Assembly: GCA_947471105.1 (NCBI GenBank)
Contig: CANIYB010000184.1
Coordinates: 1-5,220 of the forward strand
DNA length: 5,220 nucleotides
From: Cytophagaceae bacterium
Lineage (GTDB): Bacteria > Bacteroidota > Bacteroidia > Cytophagales > Spirosomataceae
Direction: 5' to 3'
Part shown: one piece after another, positions 1-5,220 of the stretch
Numbering within the stretch: the first letter of the stretch is position 1
Layout of the letters: each line of letters opens with the position of its first letter
Position numbers and translations under genes: made by a program
The notes under the pieces: model-generated
Databases searched by the model: none
What the model was told of the DNA's origin: nothing
Seen by the model: the letters and a program-made list of their open reading frames with translations, nothing else

Positions 1-2
1 CC

Positions 3-10
3 TATTTTTA
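3..10 (+). promoter_or_regulatory. Possible -7 element of the acylase promoter (upstream half outside window)
   Basis: TATTTTTA fits the TAnnTTT core of the Bacteroidota -7 box but lacks the final G. It sits 18 bases before the acylase ATG, so the leader would be very short. The -33 box would fall outside the window, so this rests on one short AT-rich match. Confidence 0.15.
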
Positions 11-28
11 TAAAATTATCAACAAGCC

Positions 29-2149
29 ATGCAGAAATCATTTACACTCATTTTGCTGTTTTTCTCCTTCACGAGCTTAGCTAAAATAAATGGTCCATAT
101 GAGGCCCAGGCAAAAAGAGTGATCATTCACCGCGATGAATGGGGAATTCCACATATATACGGAAAGACCGATGCGGATGCTGTATTTGGACTCATGTATG
201 CACAATGTGAGGATGATTTTGCCCGAGTAGAAATGAATTACATTGAAAAATTAGGTCGAATGTCTGAGGTTAAAGGGGAAAAAGAGTTGGCCTATGATCT
301 TTATATCAAATTAATCATTGACGCAAATGAGGCCAAAGAAGATTACAAAACAAGCCCTCTCTGGCTAAAAAAATTGTTGAATGCCTATGCAGACGGGATC
401 AATTACTTTTTGAAGAGGCATCCTGAAATTAAACCAAGGTTAATCACCCATTTTGAGCCTTGGTTCCCATTATTATGGACCGATGGTTCCATTGGCGCCA
501 TATCTACAGGCGACATAACGGAAAACGAAACGGCGCTTTTTTATGGTTTGCCCAAGCAATCGGCCCAAGTAAAATACCAAAACCCTGATGAAAAATTGAC
601 CGGCTCAAACGGTTTTGCGGTTGGTCCTTCTCTTTCGTCAACGGGGAATTCCCTCTTATACATTAACCCACACGTAACTTTTTATTTTAGACCTGAGGTG
701 CATGTCAACAGTGAAGAAGGATTGTCCGTGTACGGAGCGGTAACTTGGGGGCAATTCTTTGTCTATCAAGGATTTAATGATTTTAATGGGTGGATGCATA
801 CCTCTTCTCAAGTAGATGTAGCAGATGCCTATTTTGAAACGACCCGAAATAAGCAAGGAACCATGGAATACCTCTTAGACGGAAATTGGATTCCTTTTAA
901 GACGAAATGGATTTCAGTCGGCGCACATAGAATTAAAACGTATTACAACCACCGAGGTCCCGTTTTAGCCGCTAGAAATGGAAAATGGATTTCCGTACGC
1001 TCATATAATCGGGCCAGAAAAAGTCTGATTCAAAGTTGGCTCAGAACGAAATCAACCGGTTTTGCCGACTTTAAACGTATCATGGAAATGCGTGCCAATA
1101 CCTCAAACAACACCATTTATGCCGACAACAAAGGAAATATAGCGTATTGGCATGGGAATTTTGTACCTCGGAGAGAGGCTTCTCTAGATTGGGGCCTACC
1201 CCAAGATGGATCTACCTCCAAGAATGATTGGAAAGGACTTCACCCTTTGGAAGAAATCGTGCACAGCTATAATCCCAAAACGGCTTGGATTCAAAACTGC
1301 AACTCCACTCCTTTTACTGTTTCAGGTACATCAAGCCCCAAAAGAGCCAATTACCCTGTCTACATGGCTCCAGATGGAGAAAATTTTCGTGATCGTAATG
1401 CGGTTCGTTTATTTTCCCAAACCAATAAATTGGACTTAACGTCTTTAATCAGTCTGGGATATGACCGGCGGTTACCGGCTTTTGAGGTATTGATTCCATC
1501 CCTTGTACAAGCGGCTTCCCAAGAATTGGATTTGACTGAGGTCGTGAAAGAATTAAAAAATTGGGATTTCAATGCCTCCACATCCTCCATCGCGCAAAAC
1601 TTGGCCGTTCGTTGGGGCCAAAAAATCATGCCTAAAATCCCCAAAACCAAGCTATTTGGAGGTGAGACGGATGTTGTTCAAGACATTGAAAAATATGCGC
1701 GCTCAGGTTCAAAGCAGGAAATGGTCCAAGCCCTTAGAGAAGTAATGGCTGATTTACAAAAGGATTTTGGAACATGGCGATTGACTTGGGGCGAATTGAA
1801 TCGTTTCCAACGGATTGCCAACCAAGATATCAATCAAATGAATGATGAAAAGCCAAGTATTGCAGTACCCTTTACTTCCTCCGCCTGGGGCCAGCTACCC
1901 TCCTACACAAGTCGCTCGATCCAAGGATCGAAAAAATGGTATGGCGTCAATGGAAATAGTTTTATTGCTGCCGTGGAATTTGGCCCTAAAATAAAGGCAT
2001 ATTCATTATTAGCTGGCGGAGAAAATGGAAATCCTAGTTCCCCTCATTTTTTCGATCAAGGCCAAATGTATGCAGAAGGAAAATTCAAAGAGGTCTATTT
2101 TTATCGACCCGATGTAGTAAAACATACCGTTACTTCTTATCATCCCTAG
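29..2149 (+). CDS. Exported penicillin/cephalosporin acylase family protein (Ntn-hydrolase)
   Basis: A 706-residue amidohydrolase precursor, expected to cleave amide bonds in acylated small molecules outside the cytoplasm. Residues 1-18 form a signal peptide with likely cleavage after SLA. The alpha-chain part follows, with DEWGIPHIYG at 36-45 and YAQCEDDF at 57-64. The autoprocessing junction is Gly192-Ser193; Ser193 (GSNGFAV) would become the N-terminal nucleophile of a beta chain of about 514 residues. His215 in NPHV lies 22 residues after Ser193, the spacing of His23-beta in cephalosporin acylases and PvdQ. Asn361 in NNTIYAD matches the oxyanion-hole Asn of penicillin G acylase, followed by DWKGL (400-404) and WIQNCNSTP (420-428). 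Length is normal for the family and nothing is broken. The start is firm: an in-frame TAA lies at 11-13 and the signal peptide begins at this ATG. There is no Shine-Dalgarno. The substrate (beta-lactam side chain, acyl-homoserine lactone, lipopeptide or other) cannot be read from sequence. Confidence 0.93.
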   Translation: MQKSFTLILLFFSFTSLAKINGPYEAQAKRVIIHRDEWGIPHIYGKTDADAVFGLMYAQCEDDFARVEMNYIEKLGRMSEVKGEKELAYDLYIKLIIDANEAKEDYKTSPLWLKKLLNAYADGINYFLKRHPEIKPRLITHFEPWFPLLWTDGSIGAISTGDITENETALFYGLPKQSAQVKYQNPDEKLTGSNGFAVGPSLSSTGNSLLYINPHVTFYFRPEVHVNSEEGLSVYGAVTWGQFFVYQGFNDFNGWMHTSSQVDVADAYFETTRNKQGTMEYLLDGNWIPFKTKWISVGAHRIKTYYNHRGPVLAARNGKWISVRSYNRARKSLIQSWLRTKSTGFADFKRIMEMRANTSNNTIYADNKGNIAYWHGNFVPRREASLDWGLPQDGSTSKNDWKGLHPLEEIVHSYNPKTAWIQNCNSTPFTVSGTSSPKRANYPVYMAPDGENFRDRNAVRLFSQTNKLDLTSLISLGYDRRLPAFEVLIPSLVQAASQELDLTEVVKELKNWDFNASTSSIAQNLAVRWGQKIMPKIPKTKLFGGETDVVQDIEKYARSGSKQEMVQALREVMADLQKDFGTWRLTWGELNRFQRIANQDINQMNDEKPSIAVPFTSSAWGQLPSYTSRSIQGSKKWYGVNGNSFIAAVEFGPKIKAYSLLAGGENGNPSSPHFFDQGQMYAEGKFKEVYFYRPDVVKHTVTSYHP

Positions 2150-2150
2150 C

Positions 2151-2190
2151 GTTTTATGATTGAATTTTATTAAAAAGATAAATCGTAAAC
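2151..2190. terminator. Imperfect inverted repeat filling the convergent gap; possible bidirectional terminator
   Basis: GTTTTATGATT (2151-2161) can pair with AATCGTAAAC (2181-2190) over ten positions, with one bulged T at 2155 and one G-U pair. The 19-base centre is A/T only except for two G's and includes TTTT and AAAAA runs. The repeat spans almost the whole gap between the acylase stop (TAG, 2147-2149) and the hydrolase stop (complement of TCA at 2191-2193). A position between convergent stops suits a shared terminator. The stem is weak and AT-rich, with no clean GC stem plus U-tract, so the call is tentative. Confidence 0.25.
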
Positions 2191-2907
2191 TCAATTAGAA
2201 AAACGTGCAAGCCAAGAATGAATCGCATCAACATATTTTTGGCAATCATTTTCCAACATTAAATCATGGGATCCCCCTTCCAACAAGGAAAGATCAGCAT
2301 CATATTTTTTAGCTGTTTGTTCAAATTCACTAACGGAAATTAGTTGGTCCTCAGTCCCCCCCATCACCAGCATGGGTACTCGTTTCTCCATCCGGCGGAA
2401 GGGGATTAGTAATTGTAAATAGGCCCAAAATGATTCCGAGCACATCTTGTTAGCATAGTGCTCAGACCTAGTATTTAACGAAAACATTAAATGAGGATAT
2501 CTTTTAAAAACACCCAATAAATTCGCTTGGAACAAGTACTTGAGAGCGCCTGGGTGATTGATTAATACACGAAGACTAGGCAAAAGCACGCCTGAGGGCG
2601 GTACAGATGACATTAATATGGCTTTTTTACATCTTCCTTTGGCCAAATATTTTTGTAGAATCATCCCGCCCATCGAATGGCCGATGATGATGGGATCATC
2701 CTCCAACTTATCTACAATGTCTGCAAGTGTATCCACATAATCATCCAATGAAAAACGAATCGCTTTTGCGCTTCCTTGTTGAGTATGCCCCGGTAGGTCA
2801 AAGGCGATACAATGATAGCCTAGCTGCTCAAAAAAAGGGATAAAATACTCCTCCCAGCACCAAGCCCCATGACACATTCCATGAACAAAAACGATTGTTT
2901 CCTTCAT
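2191..2907 (-). CDS. Alpha/beta hydrolase (lysophospholipase/esterase-like)
   Basis: A cytoplasmic serine hydrolase of 238 residues with no signal peptide or membrane segment. Numbered from the ATG at 2907, it shows the oxyanion-hole HG at 9-10 within FVHGMCHGAWCW, the FDLPGH strand-turn at 36-41, the nucleophile elbow GHSMGG with Ser78, an acid candidate Asp187 (GGTEDQ) and His214 in GGSHDLML. This completes a Ser-Asp-His triad, with a helical cap region at about 107-170. The HGxxHGAWCW signature is shared by plant methylesterases/hydroxynitrile lyases and by many bacterial proteins annotated as lysophospholipases, so the substrate is open. A TTG three bases upstream (2910) is also possible, but ATG is preferred: it overlaps the FMO stop by one base (TGATG), a classic coupling arrangement. 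It is the second gene of a two-gene operon and probably acts on the FMO product or a related ester. Confidence 0.9.
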   Translation of the reverse strand: MKETIVFVHGMCHGAWCWEEYFIPFFEQLGYHCIAFDLPGHTQQGSAKAIRFSLDDYVDTLADIVDKLEDDPIIIGHSMGGMILQKYLAKGRCKKAILMSSVPPSGVLLPSLRVLINHPGALKYLFQANLLGVFKRYPHLMFSLNTRSEHYANKMCSESFWAYLQLLIPFRRMEKRVPMLVMGGTEDQLISVSEFEQTAKKYDADLSLLEGGSHDLMLENDCQKYVDAIHSWLARFSN

Positions 2908-4211
2908 CAAGCAGGTGATTTACTCACATAATTTTTAGGCAAGTGTTTTTTGAGTTGTTTGATGAAAAGATGAAAGTCAACGGTTATTGTATGCCGCGGC
3001 GTTTTGATTTGATTTAAATGAGGATGGCTAACTTCTCTTTGGCATAACTCCGCAATATTTTCAGGGCGTTTCCAAAGGCCCTTAATGGCTCTTGCGGCAA
3101 TTTTACTCTGCAATTCCGCAGCGGGCCAAATGCATCCCAATGGCTGAAACATCCCCACAAAAAAGAGATTTTCATATTTTTCATGCAGCATTTTTAAGTA
3201 TAGAGGAACATCCCCTTCGCTATAATTTAAAAAGTCTTTTCGAAAAAAAGGATGCTCCAAAATATACCCGGTGCATGCGATGATGGTATCAAATTCCTCC
3301 ACGGATCCATCCCTAAAGTGCACATTTTGGCCATCAAAGCGTTCAATGTCAACTTTTGGGAATACTTTCCCATGCCTTATTTTGTACAAAAGCTCTTCGT
3401 TGATCGTCGGATGAGTTCCTGTAATCGCATGCTCAGGTTCAGGCAAGCCATAATTTTTATTGGATCCCGAAAAAATCTTGACTGATAATTCAGATAAGAA
3501 AAACTTTAACCTAGTAGGTAAAAATGCGAAACGTGAAGCTACAATATCACTCGGTTTTCCAAATAAAAATTTAGGAACGATTCGGTAACCTCGGCGCCAA
3601 CTAATCATCGTTTTGCTACTGACCCGACTCGTTTCTACCGCCACATCACAGGCAGAATTTCCGCCTCCAATGACTAAAATTCGCTGTCCCGCAAACGGCT
3701 TTGCATGCTTGAATTCATGTGAGTGCATGAATTTGCCTGTGAAATTTCCGGGATATTGAGGTAGCCTGGGTTTCCAATGATGGCCATTACAAACGACTAG
3801 ATGCGAAAATATTTCTGTCTTTTCAGTGCCCCCATTGATCGTTTTGATGACCCATTGGTTTGAATGGTCTAGTTCACAAGATTGAACGAGGGTATTAAAC
3901 TCGATACGCGGATATAAATCAAATTTCGCGGCATAAGCCTGAAAATAACGCCGCAATTGATCATGAGAAGGGTAATCAGGGATACCCGTTTCGAACTCAT
4001 CAAAGGTGAAATCTTCGTATTGTGAAAGCGTTTTTGAGCTGATAATATGGGTTGTTTCAAATACACTTGAATGGCCAACGTTTTCATTGTAAATCCAATT
4101 TCCCCCAACATCTGAATTAAAATCATAACAAACGACATCTAAGCCTTGGTCGATTATATTTTTCAGAGCGGTAATTCCGGATGGCCCAGCACCTATCACA
4201 CAAACTTTCAT
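2907..4211 (-). CDS. Flavin-containing monooxygenase (FAD/NADPH-dependent)
   Basis: A 434-residue soluble flavoprotein expected to use NADPH and O2 to oxygenate a nitrogen, sulfur or carbonyl group. The N-terminal FAD Rossmann motif is GAGPSG (7-12), followed by the VGGNW segment (35-39). The FMO fingerprint FxGxxxHxxxF is exact: Phe157, Gly159, His163, Phe167. The NADPH-binding motif is GGGNSA (182-187), followed by the basic WRRG stretch (205-208). The late motif CTGY (313-316) replaces the usual ATGY. Phe at the fingerprint's last position points to the FMO group rather than classical type I Baeyer-Villiger enzymes, which have Trp. Length is normal for bacterial FMOs, and no C-terminal membrane anchor is seen. 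The start is supported by the dinucleotide motif beginning seven residues in. There is no Shine-Dalgarno. First gene of the operon with the alpha/beta hydrolase; the substrate is unknown. Confidence 0.93.
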   Translation of the reverse strand: MKVCVIGAGPSGITALKNIIDQGLDVVCYDFNSDVGGNWIYNENVGHSSVFETTHIISSKTLSQYEDFTFDEFETGIPDYPSHDQLRRYFQAYAAKFDLYPRIEFNTLVQSCELDHSNQWVIKTINGGTEKTEIFSHLVVCNGHHWKPRLPQYPGNFTGKFMHSHEFKHAKPFAGQRILVIGGGNSACDVAVETSRVSSKTMISWRRGYRIVPKFLFGKPSDIVASRFAFLPTRLKFFLSELSVKIFSGSNKNYGLPEPEHAITGTHPTINEELLYKIRHGKVFPKVDIERFDGQNVHFRDGSVEEFDTIIACTGYILEHPFFRKDFLNYSEGDVPLYLKMLHEKYENLFFVGMFQPLGCIWPAAELQSKIAARAIKGLWKRPENIAELCQREVSHPHLNQIKTPRHTITVDFHLFIKQLKKHLPKNYVSKSPA

Positions 4212-4238
4212 AGAGGATGATTAATTTTTACTACCTAG

Positions 4239-4248
4239 CTATTAATAG
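4239..4248. promoter_or_regulatory. 10-bp palindrome in the FMO leader; possible operator
   Basis: CTATTAATAG is a perfect 10-bp palindrome placed about 28 bases upstream of the FMO start and just downstream of where transcription would begin from the candidate promoter at 4269-4299. That position would suit a repressor site. Such short AT-rich palindromes also arise by chance, and no regulator gene is visible in the window. Confidence 0.2.
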
Positions 4249-4268
4249 GCTTTAGCGTTTTTTTTTAA

Positions 4269-4299
4269 CAAATTAATGGTTTATTGAAAACTTTACAAA
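4269..4299 (-). promoter_or_regulatory. Candidate Bacteroidota-type promoter of the FMO-hydrolase operon
   Basis: Read on the minus strand, TTTG (complement of 4296-4299) is followed after 19 bases by TTAATTTG (complement of 4269-4276). The Bacteroidota consensus is TTTG, a spacer of about 19-21, then TAnnTTTG, so only the second base of the -7 box differs. Transcription would start near 4262, giving a leader of roughly 50 bases before the ATG at 4211. This is the best promoter-like match in the window, but it is judged by eye. Confidence 0.45.
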
Positions 4300-4319
4300 C
4301 CTTCCATAAAAATCACTAT

Positions 4320-4387
4320 GAAATCTAATTGCAAAGCCCTAAGCATTATGGTTCTATAGCCCATCGAATTTATTTCAATTAGATTTC
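4320..4387. repeat. Perfect 12-bp inverted repeat with 44-base spacer
   Basis: GAAATCTAATTG (4320-4331) and CAATTAGATTTC (4376-4387) are exact reverse complements. The pairing stops at C4332/T4375 on the inside and T4319/C4388 on the outside. Within the spacer, ATGG (4348-4351) and CCAT (4361-4364) can form a further 4-bp stem. The element could be a long-loop hairpin in a leader or small RNA, a paired protein-binding site between the divergent promoters, or the remnant of a small inverted-repeat element. No flanking target duplication was noticed. Confidence 0.5.
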
Positions 4388-4432
4388 CAATACTATTAAA
4401 GTCATACTCTTCAAAAACAGACCGAACTCAAG

Positions 4433-4463
4433 TTGATTAGCGCCCCTAGAATCCACCTATAAT
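4433..4463 (+). promoter_or_regulatory. Weak candidate promoter for the DUF3500 gene
   Basis: TTGATT (4433-4438) and TATAAT (4458-4463) stand 19 bases apart, about 90 bases before the DUF3500 start. The -10 hexamer is perfect for a generic sigma-70 promoter, but the spacing is long and it does not fit the Bacteroidota TAnnTTTG box. The TATAAT also forms the loop of the hairpin at 4451-4471, so the match may be coincidental. A TAnnTTT-like alternative, TATATTTA at 4527-4534, has no TTG at the right distance upstream. Confidence 0.2.
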
Positions 4464-4486
4464 GGTTGGATACTTATTTTTCTAGG
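4445..4486 (+). promoter_or_regulatory. Compound hairpin followed by T-rich tail (attenuator, terminator or operator)
   Basis: An inner stem pairs ATCCACC (4451-4457) with GGTTGGAT (4464-4471) over seven base pairs with one bulged T, closing a TATAAT loop; four of the pairs are G-C. An outer stem pairs CCTAGA (4445-4450) with TCTAGG (4481-4486) perfectly, leaving ACTTATTTT unpaired on the 3' side. Read on the plus strand, the inner hairpin followed by TTATTTTTCT resembles an intrinsic terminator about 70 bases before the DUF3500 ATG. It could therefore attenuate that gene or end a short upstream transcript. Alternatively the dyad is an operator over a promoter. Confidence 0.35.
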
Positions 4487-4553
4487 AAGTAAAATTCATC
4501 GGAAACGATAATTACAATTTTCTCATTATATTTATCTACCTAAACCTCATTGC

Positions 4554-5220
4554 ATGAAGATCAAAGTCATCAGTCTAATTATCATTCTTTTACCTATTTA
4601 TTTAAAGACTGTAGCGCAAACACCGGCTAACTTATTCAAAGTGGCCACAAGATTCATCAACACACTATCGAGCGCGGAACAAAAATTAGCTATCTATTCT
4701 TTTGATGATAAAAAAAGGGTGCTTTGGACAAATTTGCCCGTGGGACAAGTGCCTCGACCGGGCATTCGCTATGGGGATTTATCAGATTCGAGTCGACTCG
4801 TTTTTCATCGCGTATTGAGTGAAACGTTAAGTTCACAGGGCTATTTAAAAACCACTTCCATCATGCAATTAGATGATATATTGAATGTTTTATATCAAAA
4901 AGCTTTTGATGATGGGAAAATAAAGAAAGAATTACTTACGATGACTCAAAATCTTAAATGGGATCATGGCAATTATTATATTTCATTTTTTGGTATGCCC
5001 ACGATGAATGGAAATTGGAGTTTTAACCTAGGCGGTCATCACATCGCATTATCCATGACGACGGATGGCAAAAAAATCAGCGTATCTCCGTATTTTATTG
5101 GCACCGACCCATCCGAAGTTAAGTCGGGAAAATATGCCGGATTACGCGTATTGAGCAAGGAAGAAGACTATGGATTTTTGTTGGTGCACTCACTGAACGA
5201 AGCCCAAAAAGCAAAAGCCA
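4554..5220 (+). CDS. Exported DUF3500 family protein, 3' end beyond the window
   Basis: The first 222 codons of an open frame that runs off the right edge. Residues 1-21 are a signal peptide (KIK, then a hydrophobic stretch, then TVA) with likely cleavage before Gln22, so the protein is exported. The rest matches DUF3500 as I recall the family: WTNLP (58-62), RPGIRYGDL (68-76), a helical LSSQGY segment (92-97), a repeat of short helices to about 135, then YYISFFGMP (141-149), NWSFNLGGHHIAL (154-166), PYFIGTDPSEV (179-189) and AGLRVL (195-200), ending in a helical SLNEAQKAKA. The family is functionally uncharacterised; the paired His162-His163 might bind metal, which is a guess. The ATG is chosen because the signal peptide starts there; no Shine-Dalgarno precedes it. 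It is divergent from the FMO operon, with no evident functional link. Confidence 0.85.
   Translation, partial: MKIKVISLIIILLPIYLKTVAQTPANLFKVATRFINTLSSAEQKLAIYSFDDKKRVLWTNLPVGQVPRPGIRYGDLSDSSRLVFHRVLSETLSSQGYLKTTSIMQLDDILNVLYQKAFDDGKIKKELLTMTQNLKWDHGNYYISFFGMPTMNGNWSFNLGGHHIALSMTTDGKKISVSPYFIGTDPSEVKSGKYAGLRVLSKEEDYGFLLVHSLNEAQKAKA

Larger units (their letters stand above)
4212..4553. other. Divergent intergenic region between FMO operon and DUF3500 gene
   Basis: This 342-base AT-rich stretch separates two divergent transcription units and holds no convincing coding sequence. Its longest tidy reading frame noticed is 13 codons (ATG at 4318, stop at 4357-4359). From left to right it contains a 10-bp palindrome CTATTAATAG (4239-4248), a run of nine T's (4258-4266), a candidate FMO promoter (4269-4299), a perfect 12-bp inverted repeat (4320-4387), a possible TATAAT promoter (4433-4463) and a compound hairpin (4445-4486). 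No tRNA, known riboswitch or transposon end was recognised. Confidence 0.8.

Noticed and set aside
656..856. Minus-strand open frame of 66 codons inside the acylase
   Set aside because: It lies wholly antisense to a well-supported acylase and shows no recognisable motif.
1360..1650. Minus-strand open frame of 96 codons inside the acylase
   Set aside because: Shadow of the conserved acylase beta-chain coding region, with no domain features.
2009..2194. Minus-strand open frame of 61 codons across the acylase 3' end and the convergent gap
   Set aside because: Mostly antisense to the conserved acylase C-terminus. It would need its own promoter and shows no motif.
3092..3485. Two overlapping plus-strand open frames antisense to the FMO
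   Set aside because: Both are antisense to conserved FMO sequence and resemble no protein family.
3869..4138. Minus-strand open frame of 89 codons inside the FMO
   Set aside because: Same strand but another frame within the FMO's FAD domain; the FMO frame carries all the conserved motifs.
4238..4266. GCTA...TAGC hairpin followed by nine T's on the plus strand, resembling an intrinsic terminator
   Set aside because: The stem is only four base pairs, and no plus-strand gene ends here; the sequence upstream is antisense to the FMO.
4284..4312. TTGAAA-N17-TAAAAA on the plus strand as a sigma-70 promoter
   Set aside because: The -10 is poor and does not fit the Bacteroidota -7 box. In AT-rich DNA such matches are common, and no transcript evidence is available.
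4318..4359. 13-codon open frame in the intergenic region
   Set aside because: Too short to distinguish from chance, with no ribosome binding signal, and it overlaps the left arm of the inverted repeat.
1..5220. A defence, CRISPR, phage or transposon system
   Set aside because: No repeats with regular spacers, no transposase, nuclease, toxin or phage motifs on either strand; the four genes are metabolic or exported enzyme-like.

Overview
The window looks like chromosomal DNA from a member of the Bacteroidota, perhaps Cytophagia-like. This is inferred from three things: AT-rich intergenic DNA, no Shine-Dalgarno sequence in front of any visible start codon, and a TTTG-N19-TTAATTTG element upstream of the monooxygenase gene that resembles the Bacteroidota housekeeping promoter (TTTG / TAnnTTTG). 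The signal peptides and gene families fit this placement but do not prove it. No RNA gene, CRISPR array, insertion sequence, phage gene or defence gene is visible.

Layout. (1) Bases 29-2149, plus strand: a complete exported Ntn-hydrolase of the penicillin/cephalosporin acylase family, with signal peptide, autoprocessing Gly-Ser junction and catalytic residues present. (2) Bases 2150-2190: a 41-base convergent gap holding a weak, AT-rich inverted repeat that may end transcription from both sides. (3) Bases 4211 down to 2191, minus strand: a two-gene operon of a flavin-containing monooxygenase (FMO) followed by a small alpha/beta hydrolase, joined by a one-base TGATG stop/start overlap. (4) Bases 4212-4553: a 342-base divergent intergenic region with a candidate FMO promoter, a perfect 12-bp inverted repeat and a compound hairpin followed by a T-rich stretch. 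(5) Bases 4554 to the right edge, plus strand: the first 222 codons of an exported DUF3500-family protein, cut off by the window.

How the genes may work together. The FMO and hydrolase are almost certainly co-transcribed and translationally coupled, which suggests consecutive steps on one small molecule (oxygenation, then hydrolysis) in the cytoplasm. The acylase and the DUF3500 protein are both predicted to be exported and are transcribed separately. Nothing in the sequence ties them to the operon beyond proximity. I see no clear novel multi-gene system. The least explained parts are the structured divergent intergenic region and the DUF3500 protein of unknown function.
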